Source: Pseudomonas azotoformans
GTDB taxonomy: Bacteria; Pseudomonadota; Gammaproteobacteria; Pseudomonadales; Pseudomonadaceae
NCBI RefSeq assembly: GCF_001579805.1
Contig: NZ_CP014546.1
Location: 930,001-994,000, forward strand
DNA: 64,000 nucleotides
Direction of reading: 5' to 3'
In this document: positions 27,835 to 37,126 of the stretch, in pieces
Layout: the number at the start of each line of letters is the position of its first letter
How positions within the stretch are numbered: the stretch's first letter is position 1
Position numbers and translations under genes: made by a program
Notes under the pieces: model-generated
What the model saw: only the letters and a program-made list of their open reading frames with translations
Database searches by the model: none
What the model was told of the DNA's origin: nothing

Positions 27835-27869
27835 AAAAAGCCCCGATCCAGCCGTGACTGGATCGGGGC
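27833..27869 (-). terminator. Terminator-like hairpin facing gbdR
   Basis: Perfect 12-bp stem GCCCCGATCCAG ... CTGGATCGGGGC (27840-27869) beside a run of seven A (27833-27839). Read on the - strand this is a classic stem plus U-tract, so it would stop transcripts coming leftward from gbdR; for the + strand dioxygenase transcript it is only a stem. Confidence 0.65.
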
Positions 27870-28081
27870 AGAGTGCCTTGTGTGAGCGTGACATCCTGAG
27901 GGTGACCAAACCTTCAAGCTGAGTGCCTGAGTTCAGTGTGCCCATTAATGCGTTCGGTAAACGGCCCGAAAACGACATGCTCATAGCCATCTGAGGCATT
28001 CGTGCAATCTGCCCTTGCCGACCGCTTGGGCGGCTACCAGAATCGAGGTCAAACCCCGTTCCCTTCACCAGGATAAACGTC

Positions 28082-28345
28082 ATGATGCACGCGGATTTGA
28101 TTGACCAGGATGACCTGCTGGGCCAACTGCGCTCACTGGGTTTTGAAGTGTCCAGCGGCGCCACCGCCGAGCAGGCCTGCGAGTGTGCGGTGCGTGGGTT
28201 GAGCGAGGCGCGGGCCAAGGCGCTCAAAGGGATGGTTGAACAGATGTACACCGGCAGCGCGACGATCCTGCCGGCGGTGCGGCAGGCAATCGACAAGCAG
28301 CTATTGCCGGCGTTGGTGCAGTTCAAACAGAACTCCGGCGCCTGA
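28082..28345 (+). CDS. Small conserved-type hypothetical, 87 aa
   Basis: Not recognised. An 87-aa, mostly helical, soluble protein (MMHADLIDQDDLLGQLRSLGFEVSSGATAEQACECAVRGLSE), with two cysteines close together (ACEC) and no membrane segment. The ATG follows CAGGATAAACGTC, an acceptable ribosome site. It stands alone between the carnitine operon and gbdR, in the place where a short hypothetical also occurs near gbdR in other pseudomonads (recalled). It could be co-regulated with either neighbour. Another ATG one codon later (28085) is equally possible. Confidence 0.6.
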   Translation: MMHADLIDQDDLLGQLRSLGFEVSSGATAEQACECAVRGLSEARAKALKGMVEQMYTGSATILPAVRQAIDKQLLPALVQFKQNSGA

Positions 28346-28354
28346 ATAGATCAC

Positions 28355-28450
28355 TGTGGCGAGCGGGCTTGCCCCGCGTTGGGCTGCGCAGCGGCCCCAA
28401 AATCTTGGGAGCGCTTCGCACTCCAACGCGGGGCAAGCCCGCTCGCCACA
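28355..28450. repeat. REPIN-like inverted repeat, 96 bp
   Basis: Outer arms TGTGGCGAGCGGGCTTGCCC and complement, with a second inner pair GCGTTGGGCTGCGCAGCGGC / CGCTTCGCACTCCAACGC. The same element occurs in opposite orientation at 41246-41342 and as a diverged form at 48190-48283. It lies between the small gene and the end of gbdR, followed by a short ACAACC tandem run (about 28449-28478). Confidence 0.85.
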
Positions 28451-28495
28451 ACCATAACCACAACCACAACCACAACAAGCCTGCTCCCACAGGGT

Positions 28496-29599
28496 CTAGA
28501 GCCTTACGCTGGCAAACGTCGATTCGTTACGCGCCTGACTCAACGCCGACATCGGCCCCGACAACGGTGACAACACCAGCGCCTGCGGAATCGGCATCAT
28601 CGCCACTTGTTGGGTGGTGTTGGAGCCCACACGCTCATCCCGTGGCGGAATGCCGAAGTATTCGCGGTAGCACTTGGAGAAGTGCGGCGTGGAGACAAAC
28701 CCGCACACCGACGCCACTTCGATGATCGACATCGGCGTTTGCTTGAGCAACTGCCGTGCGCGGATCAGGCGCAGCTTGAGGTAGTAGCGCGACGGCGAAC
28801 AGTGCAGGTATTTCTGGAACAGACGCTCCAGTTGGCGGCGGGACACGGCGACGTACACCGCCAGTTCGTCCAGGTCGATCGGTTCTTCCAGGTTGGCCTC
28901 CATCAGCGCGACGATTTCCTGCAGCTTCGGCTGGTTGGTGCCGAGCATGTGCTTGAGCGGCACACGCTGGTGATCCTGTTCGTTGCGGATGCGTTCGTAC
29001 ACGAACATCTCGGAGATGGCGGCCGACAGTTCACGGCCGTGGTCGCGGCTGATCAGGTGCAGCATCATGTCCAGTGGCGCGGTGCCGCCGGAGCTAGTGA
29101 AGCGGTTGCGGTCGAGGGTGAACAGGCGTGTGCTCATGGCCACGCGGGGGAAGGCTTCCTGCATCGAGGCCAGGCATTCCCAGTGCACGCTGCAATCAAA
29201 CCCATCGAGCAAACCGGCGCAGGCCAGTGCCCAACTGCCGGTGCACACTGCGCCCAAGCGGCGCGATTGGCGCGCCTGGCTTTGCAGCCACGACACATGT
29301 TCACGGGTAACGGTGCGCTGGATACCCACGCCGCCGCACACGATCACGGTGTCCAGGGCTGGGGCTTTGTGCATGGAAGCATCGGGGGTGATTTGCAGAC
29401 CGTCGCTGGCCCACACCTGGTTTCCGTCGACACTCAAGGTCGTCCAGCGATACAACTCGCGACCGGAGAGCTGGTTGGCCATGCGCAGGGGTTCGACTGC
29501 GGAGGCCAGGGAAATCAGCGTGAAATTGTCCAGCAGCAAAAAGCCGATGGATTGAGGCGCACGGTTCTGGGGTTGGGCCCCGGAGTTGAACGACGTCAT
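28496..29599 (-). CDS. gbdR: Glycine betaine/dimethylglycine-responsive activator
   Basis: AraC-family activator, 367 aa, with an N-terminal DJ-1/GATase-like sensing domain (IGFLLLDNFTLISLASAVEPLRMANQLSG) and a C-terminal two-helix-turn-helix domain (LDELAVYVAVSRRQLERLFQKYL and SIIEVASVCGFVSTPHFSKCYREYFGIPP). It matches GbdR, which in P. aeruginosa responds to glycine betaine and dimethylglycine and activates gbcAB, dgc, sox, sdaB and cbc genes, all of which lie in this window. The ATG at 29599 has GAGGAG about eight bases upstream. The hairpin at 27833-27869 may terminate its transcript. Confidence 0.93.
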   Translation of the reverse strand: MTSFNSGAQPQNRAPQSIGFLLLDNFTLISLASAVEPLRMANQLSGRELYRWTTLSVDGNQVWASDGLQITPDASMHKAPALDTVIVCGGVGIQRTVTREHVSWLQSQARQSRRLGAVCTGSWALACAGLLDGFDCSVHWECLASMQEAFPRVAMSTRLFTLDRNRFTSSGGTAPLDMMLHLISRDHGRELSAAISEMFVYERIRNEQDHQRVPLKHMLGTNQPKLQEIVALMEANLEEPIDLDELAVYVAVSRRQLERLFQKYLHCSPSRYYLKLRLIRARQLLKQTPMSIIEVASVCGFVSTPHFSKCYREYFGIPPRDERVGSNTTQQVAMMPIPQALVLSPLSGPMSALSQARNESTFASVRL

Positions 29600-30011
29600 C
29601 GCGGTATCTCCTCACACAAAGCGGGTGATGGCCTCAGGCGAGGCTCTTGTTATTGCGCTCTTCATCCAGCCAGGAGAGAGGCTTTGAATTGATAGAGCAA
29701 ATGCCATGCCTAAAATTGAATGGCCGTCCAATAACTCCTAAAAACGACCTGATGACGCGTCTAGATAAGCCCGCGCCGCGAGTACGGATATAGCCGGAAT
29801 CGGCTGTAGGAACGAGCCTGCCCACGAGGCGTGAGCAGATCGGTAGCACTTGTGGGAAGGCGCTTTGCGGGTGTGGGAGAAGTCTGTCACCCCAAGCACG
29901 GGTGACCGGTGGTCAGGCGGGAAATCGTTCGGTAGCTACTTATCTGTTTGCGACGCGCTAAAAGGTGGCGCGTTTGGATCCGGGTGTTCACTTAATGAGC
30001 AGGAGTGCCAC
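29600..30011. other. Gene-free 412-bp region between sdaB and gbdR
   Basis: It should hold the gbdR promoter. No convincing gene is seen. A hairpin with perfect 7-bp arms, GTCACCC ... GGGTGAC, lies at 29886-29906, and single degenerate REP-like words (GTAGGAACGAGCCTGCCC near 29806) are present. The part at 29690-29760 is AT-richer than its surroundings. Confidence 0.5.
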
Positions 30012-31388
30012 TCAACACTCCACAGCACTCACGGCCAACCCACCCCGCGATGTCTCTTTGTATTTGTCATGCATATCCGCCCCGGTATCGCGCATGGTGC
30101 GGATCACCCGGTCCAGGGAGATAAAGTGCTGGCCATCGCCACGCAGCGCCATTTGCGCAGCGTTGATCGCCTTCACCGCCGCAATCGCATTGCGCTCGAT
30201 GCACGGCACTTGTACTAGCCCACCCACCGGGTCGCAGGTAAGGCCCAGGTTATGTTCCAGGCCGATCTCGGCGGCGTTGCACAGCTGCTCCGGCGTAGCA
30301 CCGAGGATCTCGGCCAAGCCGGCGGCGGCCATGGCGCACGCCGAACCCACTTCGCCCTGGCAACCGACTTCGGCACCGGAGATCGAGGCGTTCTTCTTGC
30401 ACAGGATCCCCACCGCCGCCGCACCCAGCAGGTAGTCGACGACGTTGGCTTCAGTCACTTCCTCGCTGAACTTCATGAAGTAGTGCAACACCGCCGGAAT
30501 AATCCCCGCCGCGCCGTTGGTAGGCGCGGTGACCATACGTCCACCCGCGGCGTTTTCTTCATTGACCGCCAGCGCGAACAGATTGACCCATTCCATGGCG
30601 CTCAAGGTCGAGCCGATCACATTGGGCTTGTTCAATTCCTGCAGGCTGCGGTGCAACTTGGCCGCACGCCGGCGCACGTTCAAACCGCCAGGCAGGATGC
30701 CTTCGTGCTTGAGGCCTTGCTCCACGCAATCCTGCATGGCGCGCCAGAGCTTCATCAGGCCACTGCGGATTTCTTCTTCGGAGCGCCAGACCTTTTCATT
30801 GGCCAGCATCAACTCGGCCACGCGCAGGTTGTGGGTCTTGCACAGCTGCAACAGCTCCACCGCGCTGGAAAAATCGTAAGGCAACTCGGTGCGGTCCATA
30901 TCGGCCACGCCGCTTTGCGCCTGGGCTTCATCCACTACGAAACCGCCACCCACTGAATAGTAGGTGTCGCGGTGCAGTTCAGCGCTGTCGCCGTACACCA
31001 CCAGCGTCATGGCGTTGGGGTGGAACGGCAGGTTTTCGTCGAGCAGGCGCATGTCCCGCGCCCAGACGAAGGGCACCGGCAAACGCCCGTCCAGCAGCAA
31101 GGTGTCGGTCTCGCGCAGGGTGTGAATGCGCAGGCCGATTTGCGATGGATCGATTGCGTCCGGCCACTCGCCCATCAGCCCCATGATGGTCGCGGTGTCG
31201 CTGCCGTGGCCAATGCCGGTGGCGGACAAGGAGCCGTAAAGCTGAACTTCGACGCGCCGCACTTGTTCCAACAGTTCACGTTCACGCAAGCCTTGAACGA
31301 ACAACGCCGCGGCGCGCATGGGGCCGACGGTGTGAGAACTCGAAGGCCCGATGCCGATCTTGAACAGGTCGAAAACACTGATAGCCAT
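30012..31388 (-). CDS. sdaB: L-serine dehydratase, single-chain
   Basis: Iron-sulfur L-serine deaminase turning serine into pyruvate and ammonia; 458 aa, the usual single-chain length. The N-terminal beta domain starts MAISVFDLFKIGIGPSSSHTVGPMRAA. The catalytic alpha domain has GAEVGCQGEVGSACAMAAAGL and LGLTCDPVGGLVQVPCIERN with the cysteines for the 4Fe-4S cluster. It drains the serine made by GlyA from betaine-derived glycine. It is divergent from cbcX across 415 bp; in P. aeruginosa the same gene is in the GbdR regulon. Confidence 0.94.
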   Translation of the reverse strand: MAISVFDLFKIGIGPSSSHTVGPMRAAALFVQGLRERELLEQVRRVEVQLYGSLSATGIGHGSDTATIMGLMGEWPDAIDPSQIGLRIHTLRETDTLLLDGRLPVPFVWARDMRLLDENLPFHPNAMTLVVYGDSAELHRDTYYSVGGGFVVDEAQAQSGVADMDRTELPYDFSSAVELLQLCKTHNLRVAELMLANEKVWRSEEEIRSGLMKLWRAMQDCVEQGLKHEGILPGGLNVRRRAAKLHRSLQELNKPNVIGSTLSAMEWVNLFALAVNEENAAGGRMVTAPTNGAAGIIPAVLHYFMKFSEEVTEANVVDYLLGAAAVGILCKKNASISGAEVGCQGEVGSACAMAAAGLAEILGATPEQLCNAAEIGLEHNLGLTCDPVGGLVQVPCIERNAIAAVKAINAAQMALRGDGQHFISLDRVIRTMRDTGADMHDKYKETSRGGLAVSAVEC

Positions 31389-31621
31389 TGCCGTGGAACT
31401 CCGCAGGTGAGCAAACCGGGCACCAAGGAGCTGCTACGCTCAAATCGCCCAGATGGCGGCATCATCAAGCTTTTGCTGACCGCCACGGCGTCTCACACCG
31501 ACGTAACCATGCTCACCAGCGTCGCTTGCGTACGATCACCTGTTTTGGCCGTTTTTAGCGGTGCAGATGGACGAAAACTGCAGTTTCGCCTCTGGAAAAA
31601 TCTGTAAGCGACGTCACCGAC

Positions 31622-31654
31622 ACTGGATACGACCATCCCTGTACTGGATACGAC
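31622..31654 (+). promoter_or_regulatory. 21-bp-spaced direct repeat upstream of cbcX, candidate GbdR site
   Basis: ACTGGATACGAC occurs twice, at 31622-31633 and 31643-31654, exactly 21 bp (two helical turns) apart. The rest of the 415-bp sdaB/cbcX divergent region (31389-31803) contains no gene. Tandem same-strand half-sites are the hallmark of AraC-family binding, and GbdR activates both flanking units in P. aeruginosa. The link to GbdR is inference. Confidence 0.6.
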
Positions 31655-31803
31655 GCCCCCTGTAGGCGTCAGATTTTCACTGGTACATGATCAGTCTCGA
31701 CTCGTTTGCAAGGCACCGTGCCAGAGCTGTTGTCGCACGCACCAACCGCAACACTTATAAAGCGCGGCGAATGCCGCCAGAAAAAACACAGGAGTCTACC
31801 CAG

Positions 31804-32751
31804 ATGAAAGGTTCACCCTCGTTGTTGTTGGCCGCCATGCTGAGTCTGCCAGTCATGGCGCACGCCGCAGAACCGGCACAATGTCAGACCGTCAACTTCT
31901 CCGATGTCGGCTGGACCGACATCACCGTCACCACCGCGACCACCAGCGAGATCCTCAAGGGCCTGGGCTACAAGCCGCGCACCACGATGATTTCGGTACC
32001 CGTGACCTACAAGTCACTGGCCGACGGCAAGAACATGGACATCTTCCTCGGCAACTGGATGCCGACCATGGAAAACGACATCAAGCAGTACCGTGATGCC
32101 GGCACCGTGGAAACCGTGCGCGCCAACCTGGAGAACGCCAAGTACACCCTGGCCGTCCCGGAAGCGCTGTACAACAAAGGCCTCAAGGACTTCGCCGACA
32201 TCGCCAAATTCAAGGATGAGCTGGGCGGCAAGATCTACGGCATCGAGCCAGGCAACGACGGCAACCGCACCATCCAGACGCTGATCGACAAAGACGCCTT
32301 CGGCCTGAAAACCGCCGGTTTCAAAGTCGTCGAATCCAGCGAAGCCGGCATGCTCTCCCAGGTCGAACGCGCCTCCAAGCGTGACCAGGCCATCGTGTTC
32401 CTCGGCTGGGAACCGCACCCGATGAACACCCGCTTCAAGATGAAGTACCTGACCGGCGGTGACGACTCGTTCGGCCCCAACTACGGCCAGGCCACCATCT
32501 ACACCAACACCCGCAAGGGTTATACCCAGGAATGCAGCAACGTCGGCCAGTTGCTGAAAAACCTGGTGTTCACCCTGGATATGGAAAGCACCCTGATGGG
32601 TAAAGTCCTGGACGACAAACAAAAGCCTGACGCCGCCGCCAAGGCCTGGCTGAAAGCCAACCCGCAAGTCCTCGACACCTGGCTCGCCGGTGTCACCACC
32701 GTAGATGGCAAACCAGGACTCGACGCCGTTAAAGCCTACCTCGCCAAGTAA
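31804..32751 (+). CDS. cbcX: Choline/quaternary-amine periplasmic binding protein
   Basis: Substrate-binding protein of the CbcXWV ABC importer, 315 aa. Signal peptide residues 1-21 (MKGSPSLLLAAMLSLPVMAHA) are followed by the ChoX-type domain: VNFSDVGWTDITVTTATTSEILKGLGY, MDIFLGNWMPTMEND and VFLGWEPHPMNTRF. It is a paralogue of CaiX. The true start at 31804 is supported by AGGAG ten bases upstream and by the signal peptide; the frame is open further upstream. A strong intercistronic hairpin separates it from cbcW, consistent with extra binding protein. Confidence 0.94.
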   Translation: MKGSPSLLLAAMLSLPVMAHAAEPAQCQTVNFSDVGWTDITVTTATTSEILKGLGYKPRTTMISVPVTYKSLADGKNMDIFLGNWMPTMENDIKQYRDAGTVETVRANLENAKYTLAVPEALYNKGLKDFADIAKFKDELGGKIYGIEPGNDGNRTIQTLIDKDAFGLKTAGFKVVESSEAGMLSQVERASKRDQAIVFLGWEPHPMNTRFKMKYLTGGDDSFGPNYGQATIYTNTRKGYTQECSNVGQLLKNLVFTLDMESTLMGKVLDDKQKPDAAAKAWLKANPQVLDTWLAGVTTVDGKPGLDAVKAYLAK

Positions 32752-32758
32752 TGTTGTC

Positions 32759-32782
32759 CCCGGGGCGGTGCGCTGCCCCGGG
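32759..32782 (+). promoter_or_regulatory. Intercistronic hairpin between cbcX and cbcW
   Basis: Perfect 8-bp stem CCCGGGGC ... GCCCCGGG with an 8-base loop, followed by ATGTTTTCCC. Such stems behind binding-protein genes usually protect the upstream message or partly stop transcription. Confidence 0.6.
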
Positions 32783-32817
32783 ATGTTTTCCCTCTTCGCA
32801 TGTGGACATTCACTACC

Positions 32818-33663
32818 ATGCTGACTGAACAGAAAATCCCACTAGGCCAGTACATCGCTGCCTTCGTCGAATGGTTGACCCAACACGGCGCCAACTACTT
32901 CGACGCAATCGCATCGACACTGGAAACGATGATCCACGGCGTGACGTTCGCGCTGACCTGGTTCAATCCGCTGGCATTGATCGGTCTGATTGCGCTGCTG
33001 GCTCACTTTATCCAACGTAAATGGGGACTGACTGTTTTTGTCATCGCCTCCTTCCTGCTGATCCTCAACCTGGGGTATTGGCAGGAAACCATGGAGACCC
33101 TGGCGCAAGTGCTGTTCGCCACCCTGGTCTGCGTGGTCATCGGTGTGCCGCTGGGCATTGTTGCCGCGCACAAACCGTTGTTCTACACCATGATGCGGCC
33201 GGTGCTCGATCTGATGCAGACCGTACCGACCTTCGTCTACCTCATCCCTACCCTGACCCTCTTCGGGCTGGGTGTGGTGCCTGGTTTGATCTCTACGGTG
33301 GTGTTCGCGATTGCCGCGCCGATCCGCCTGACCTACCTGGGTATCCGTGATGTACCGCAAGAGTTGATGGACGCCGGCAAGGCCTTTGGCTGCTCGCGCC
33401 GTCAGTTGCTCTCGCGCATTGAACTGCCCCACGCCATGCCGAGCATTGCCGCCGGCATTACCCAATGCATCATGCTGTCGTTGTCGATGGTAGTGATCGC
33501 GGCCCTGGTGGGCGCCGACGGCCTCGGCAAACCGGTGGTCAACGCGCTGAACACCGCCGATATCGCCTTGGGCTTTGAAGCCGGTCTCGCGATCGTGCTG
33601 CTGGCCATCATGCTCGACCGCATCTGCAAACAACCCGACGCTAAAGTAGGGGGTGATGCATGA
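32818..33663 (+). CDS. cbcW: Choline/betaine ABC transporter permease
   Basis: Inner-membrane permease of the OpuAB/ProW family, about 281 aa, with roughly six hydrophobic segments (for example FALTWFNPLALIGLIALLAHFI, WGLTVFVIASFLLILNLGYW, VLFATLVCVVIGVPLGIVAA) and the EAA loop DVPQELMDAGKAFGCSRRQLLSRIELPHAMPSIAAG. The start is uncertain: ATG codons at 32800 and 32818 both lack a strong ribosome site; 32818 gives the family-like MLTEQKIPLGQY. It overlaps cbcV by 4 bp. Confidence 0.92.
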   Translation: MLTEQKIPLGQYIAAFVEWLTQHGANYFDAIASTLETMIHGVTFALTWFNPLALIGLIALLAHFIQRKWGLTVFVIASFLLILNLGYWQETMETLAQVLFATLVCVVIGVPLGIVAAHKPLFYTMMRPVLDLMQTVPTFVYLIPTLTLFGLGVVPGLISTVVFAIAAPIRLTYLGIRDVPQELMDAGKAFGCSRRQLLSRIELPHAMPSIAAGITQCIMLSLSMVVIAALVGADGLGKPVVNALNTADIALGFEAGLAIVLLAIMLDRICKQPDAKVGGDA

Positions 33664-34838
33664 GCATTATCCGATTCGACAATGTCGACGTGATCTTTTC
33701 CAAAGACCCACGCGAGGCGCTCAAGCTGCTGGACCAAGGCATGAGCCGTAATGAAATCCTGAAAAAGACCGGGCAGATTGTCGGCGTAGAAAAGGCCAGC
33801 CTGGATGTCCAGAAAGGCGAGATCTGTGTGCTGATGGGCCTGTCGGGCTCCGGCAAATCCAGTCTGTTGCGCTGCATCAACGGCCTCAACACCGTCAGCC
33901 GTGGCCAGTTGTTCGTGGAGCATGAAGGTCGCCAGATCGACATCGCCTCCTGCACACCCGCCGAGCTGAAAATGATGCGCACCAAACGCATCGCCATGGT
34001 GTTCCAGAAGTTCGCCCTGATGCCTTGGCTAACGGTGCGCGAAAACATCAGCTTCGGCCTGGAAATGCAGGGCCGTCCGGAGAAAGACCGACGCAAGCTG
34101 GTGGATGAAAAGCTCGAACTGGTAGGCCTGACCCAATGGCGCAACAAGAAGCCGGACGAACTCTCCGGCGGCATGCAGCAGCGGGTCGGCCTGGCCCGCG
34201 CGTTGGCGATGGACGCCGACATCCTGCTGATGGACGAACCCTTCTCCGCCCTCGACCCGCTGATCCGCCAAGGCCTGCAGGATGAGTTGCTGGAACTGCA
34301 ACGCAAGCTGAGCAAGACCATCGTCTTCGTGAGCCACGACCTCGACGAGGCGCTCAAACTGGGCAGCCGCATCGCAATCATGAAAGACGGCAAGATCATC
34401 CAGTACAGCGTGCCGGAAGAGATCGTGCTGAACCCGGCGGACGACTATGTGCGCACCTTCGTCGCGCATACCAACCCGCTGAACGTACTGTGCGGCCGCA
34501 GCCTGATGCGCACCCTGGACAACTGCAAGCGTGTGAACGGTTCAGTGTGCCTGGACCCAGGCGGCGACTCATGGCTGGACCTGGCCGAAGGCAACACCAT
34601 CAAAGGTGCCCGCCAGAATGGCGCGGTGATGAACCTGCAGAACTGGGCGCCAGGCCAAGCGGTGGAAGGCCTGGGCCGGTTGCCTACGCTGGTGGATTCG
34701 AATATCGGCATGCGCGACGCGTTGCAGATTCGTTATCACACCGGGAACAAGCTGGTGTTGCATGACAACAACCAGGTGGTGGGGATTCTCGGAGACAGCG
34801 AGTTGTACCACGCCCTGCTGGGCAAGAACCTGGGGTAA
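33660..34838 (+). CDS. cbcV: Choline/betaine ABC transporter ATP-binding protein
   Basis: ATPase of the Cbc importer, 392 aa. Walker A GLSGSGKSSLL (near residue 61), signature LSGGMQQRVGLARAL, Walker B ILLMDEPFSALDP and the H-loop VFVSHDLDEAL are intact. The C-terminal part (about residues 270-392) is the extra regulatory region typical of OpuAA/ProV relatives, with poor CBS similarity. Its ATG overlaps the cbcW stop (ATGA). A strong palindromic terminator follows and is shared with betT. Confidence 0.94.
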   Translation: MSIIRFDNVDVIFSKDPREALKLLDQGMSRNEILKKTGQIVGVEKASLDVQKGEICVLMGLSGSGKSSLLRCINGLNTVSRGQLFVEHEGRQIDIASCTPAELKMMRTKRIAMVFQKFALMPWLTVRENISFGLEMQGRPEKDRRKLVDEKLELVGLTQWRNKKPDELSGGMQQRVGLARALAMDADILLMDEPFSALDPLIRQGLQDELLELQRKLSKTIVFVSHDLDEALKLGSRIAIMKDGKIIQYSVPEEIVLNPADDYVRTFVAHTNPLNVLCGRSLMRTLDNCKRVNGSVCLDPGGDSWLDLAEGNTIKGARQNGAVMNLQNWAPGQAVEGLGRLPTLVDSNIGMRDALQIRYHTGNKLVLHDNNQVVGILGDSELYHALLGKNLG

Positions 34839-34851
34839 TCCCCCAGGTACA

Positions 34852-34878
34852 AAAACGCCGCGAGGATCGCGGCGTTTT
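34852..34878. terminator. Bidirectional terminator between cbcV and betT
   Basis: Stem AAAACGCCGCG / CGCGGCGTTTT with a 5-base loop, flanked by A and T runs on the two sides, so it can end transcripts arriving from either convergent gene. Confidence 0.85.
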
Positions 34879-34902
34879 GTTTTACAGATGGATGATCAAC
34901 CT

Positions 34903-36894
34903 TCAGCTATAGACACGGCCAAGGAGCTGCCGATGGCTTTCAAACTGATCGAGCACGTCCCGGGTGATCTGTTCCTGGGCGAAGCCCATCAGGTCGTATT
35001 CCTGAGGTCCGTTGTGCAGGTAGACCTCAGCGCGGTAGTAACGCGTGCGCTCTTCCTCGGGCAGGTCGCTCGGTGCCGACGAGTAAGCATCCAGGCTCAC
35101 TTCGTAGACAAACGGGTTGCCCTCTTCCATCTCGATGCGCACACCGATGCAGCGCTTGGATTTACCCAGCAGCGTCTGCACTTCCAGCCCCTGTTCACGC
35201 AAGGCCGTCGCCGCTTCTTCCAACGCCGGCGTGACGTGCTTGTCCATGAAGCGTTGCACGGTGCCTTGGCTCGGTTGCAGGTCCAGCGCGGTCAAACGCT
35301 CGCTGAAACCACGGCGGCCACGCTCGGCCAGTTGCGCCTGCTCCTGTTCGATAGCCACGTCCTGGCGCATCGCCTTGTGCAAGCCGAACATGAAGAAGAT
35401 CAACACCACCGAGAACGGCAGCCCCGCCAGCACCACCATGGTCTGCATGGCTTCGAAGTTGCCGGCGAACAACAGGCCGATGGTCACCAGGGTGATCACC
35501 GCCGACCAGAAGATCCGCAGCCAGTGCGGCGCATCTTCATCCACATTGCCGCCTTTGCACGACAGGTTGGCCATCATCACCGCGCCGGAATCCGCCGGGG
35601 TCAGGAACAGCACGAAGCCCACGAAGATCGACACGCCGATGACGACTTTCGACGCCGGGTAATGCTCAAGCAACTGGTAGATCGCCATGGACGGCTGTTC
35701 CAGTGCGGTCTTGCCCAACTCCACCGCGCCGTGGTTCAGCACCAGGTCCAAGGCCGAGTTCCCGAAGATCGACAACCACGCCAGGGTAAAGCCCAGCGGG
35801 ATCAGCAGCACGCCGGCCACCAGTTCACGCACCGTGCGACCACGGGAAATACGCGCGATGAACATGCCCACGAATGGCGCCCAGGAAATCCACCAGGCCC
35901 AGTAGAACAGGGTCCACAGGCCCATCCAGCGCTCGGTTTTGTCGGCGTCGCCTTCGTACACATAGAGGTCGAAGGTTTTCAGCACCAGACCGTTCATGTA
36001 GTCGCCGATGTTCTGCACAAAGCCGTTGAGCAAGTGCAACGTCGGGCCAAACAACAGTACAAAGATCAGCAGGCCGCTGAACAACACGATGTTGAGGTTG
36101 GACAGGCGACGAATGCCATTCTCCACGCCCGACACGGCGGCGATGGTCGCCACGGTGCTCATCACGATGATCACGATCAGCAGGTTGGTGTTGCTGTGCT
36201 CCATGCCGAACAGGTTTTCCAACCCGGACGACACCTGCATCGAACCAATCCCCAGGTTCGTCACCAGGCCCAACAGGGTCACGAACATGCCGAAACCGTC
36301 CACCGCATGGCCGGCCGCGCCTTTCACCCAACGCTCGCCCACCAGCGGGTACAGCGCCGAACGCAGGGCCAGCGGCTGGTTATGACGGTACGCGAAATAC
36401 GCCACGGCCAGGCCGACCAGGGCGTAGATCGCCCAGCCGTGCAGGCCCCAGTGCAGGAAGGTCAATTGCAGCGCCTGGCGTGCGGCGCCATTGCTGGCGG
36501 CAGCGCCTTCGGGCGGGTTGAAGTAGTGGTCCAGCGGCTCGGAAGCACCGAAGTACAGCAGCGAAATGCCGATGCCCGACGAGAACAACATGCCGGCCCA
36601 GGCGCCGTAGCTGAAGTCCGGGGTGTCGTCCTTGCTGCCCAGTTTCAATTTGCCATAGGAAGAAAACGCCAGGCCGACCACGAACACCAGGTAGGCGGCG
36701 ATGACCACCATGTAGTACCAGCCGAAGCTTTTCGACAGCCACGCCTGGGCGACACCGAGCATGCGCCCGGCCTCCTGCGGGGCGATGATCAGGATGGCAG
36801 TCAACAACAGAATCAACGCGGTGGAGGTGTAGAACACCCAACCGTTGACCCGCACCTTTTCCGGTGGGGTCTTTATAAGAGAGGCAGAACTCAT
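34903..36894 (-). CDS. betT: Choline BCCT-family transporter
   Basis: High-affinity choline uptake protein of the betaine-choline-carnitine transporter family, about 663 aa. Twelve membrane segments are spread over residues about 15-500. The BCCT signatures GIGISLLYFGASEPLDHYFNPP and WTLFYWAWWISWAPFVGMFIARISRGRTV are intact. A C-terminal cytoplasmic tail of about 150 residues (AMRQDVAIEQEQAQLAERGR onward) is present, a feature of the osmosensing long BetT type. The start 36894 has GGAG eleven bases away and gives MSSASLIKTPPEKVRVNGW; an ORF extension to 37011 lacks support. Divergent from betIBA. Confidence 0.93.
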   Translation of the reverse strand: MSSASLIKTPPEKVRVNGWVFYTSTALILLLTAILIIAPQEAGRMLGVAQAWLSKSFGWYYMVVIAAYLVFVVGLAFSSYGKLKLGSKDDTPDFSYGAWAGMLFSSGIGISLLYFGASEPLDHYFNPPEGAAASNGAARQALQLTFLHWGLHGWAIYALVGLAVAYFAYRHNQPLALRSALYPLVGERWVKGAAGHAVDGFGMFVTLLGLVTNLGIGSMQVSSGLENLFGMEHSNTNLLIVIIVMSTVATIAAVSGVENGIRRLSNLNIVLFSGLLIFVLLFGPTLHLLNGFVQNIGDYMNGLVLKTFDLYVYEGDADKTERWMGLWTLFYWAWWISWAPFVGMFIARISRGRTVRELVAGVLLIPLGFTLAWLSIFGNSALDLVLNHGAVELGKTALEQPSMAIYQLLEHYPASKVVIGVSIFVGFVLFLTPADSGAVMMANLSCKGGNVDEDAPHWLRIFWSAVITLVTIGLLFAGNFEAMQTMVVLAGLPFSVVLIFFMFGLHKAMRQDVAIEQEQAQLAERGRRGFSERLTALDLQPSQGTVQRFMDKHVTPALEEAATALREQGLEVQTLLGKSKRCIGVRIEMEEGNPFVYEVSLDAYSSAPSDLPEEERTRYYRAEVYLHNGPQEYDLMGFAQEQITRDVLDQFESHRQLLGRVYS

Positions 36895-37126
36895 GGCGCA
36901 GATGCTCCGGGCAGTGCGAGAGAGAAACACAAGGCAACGGTTATCCCGGGACATCGATTTTTCGGCAGTCGACGGACGGGTGTTATAAAGACACCCCTTA
37001 AATCCCTGCACCCCATGAGCGCAGTGCCCAGGGACGTTTCAGGGGTTTAACCAGGTGCCAGATGTCGCGCCTACATGTAGGAAACACCTGTAGGACGCGA
37101 CCATTTGTCGCAGATCTTATTCTTTG

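Noticed and set aside
28449..28478. CRISPR-like tandem repeat ACAACC
   Set aside because: A six-base low-complexity run without spacers; it lies at the edge of a REPIN.
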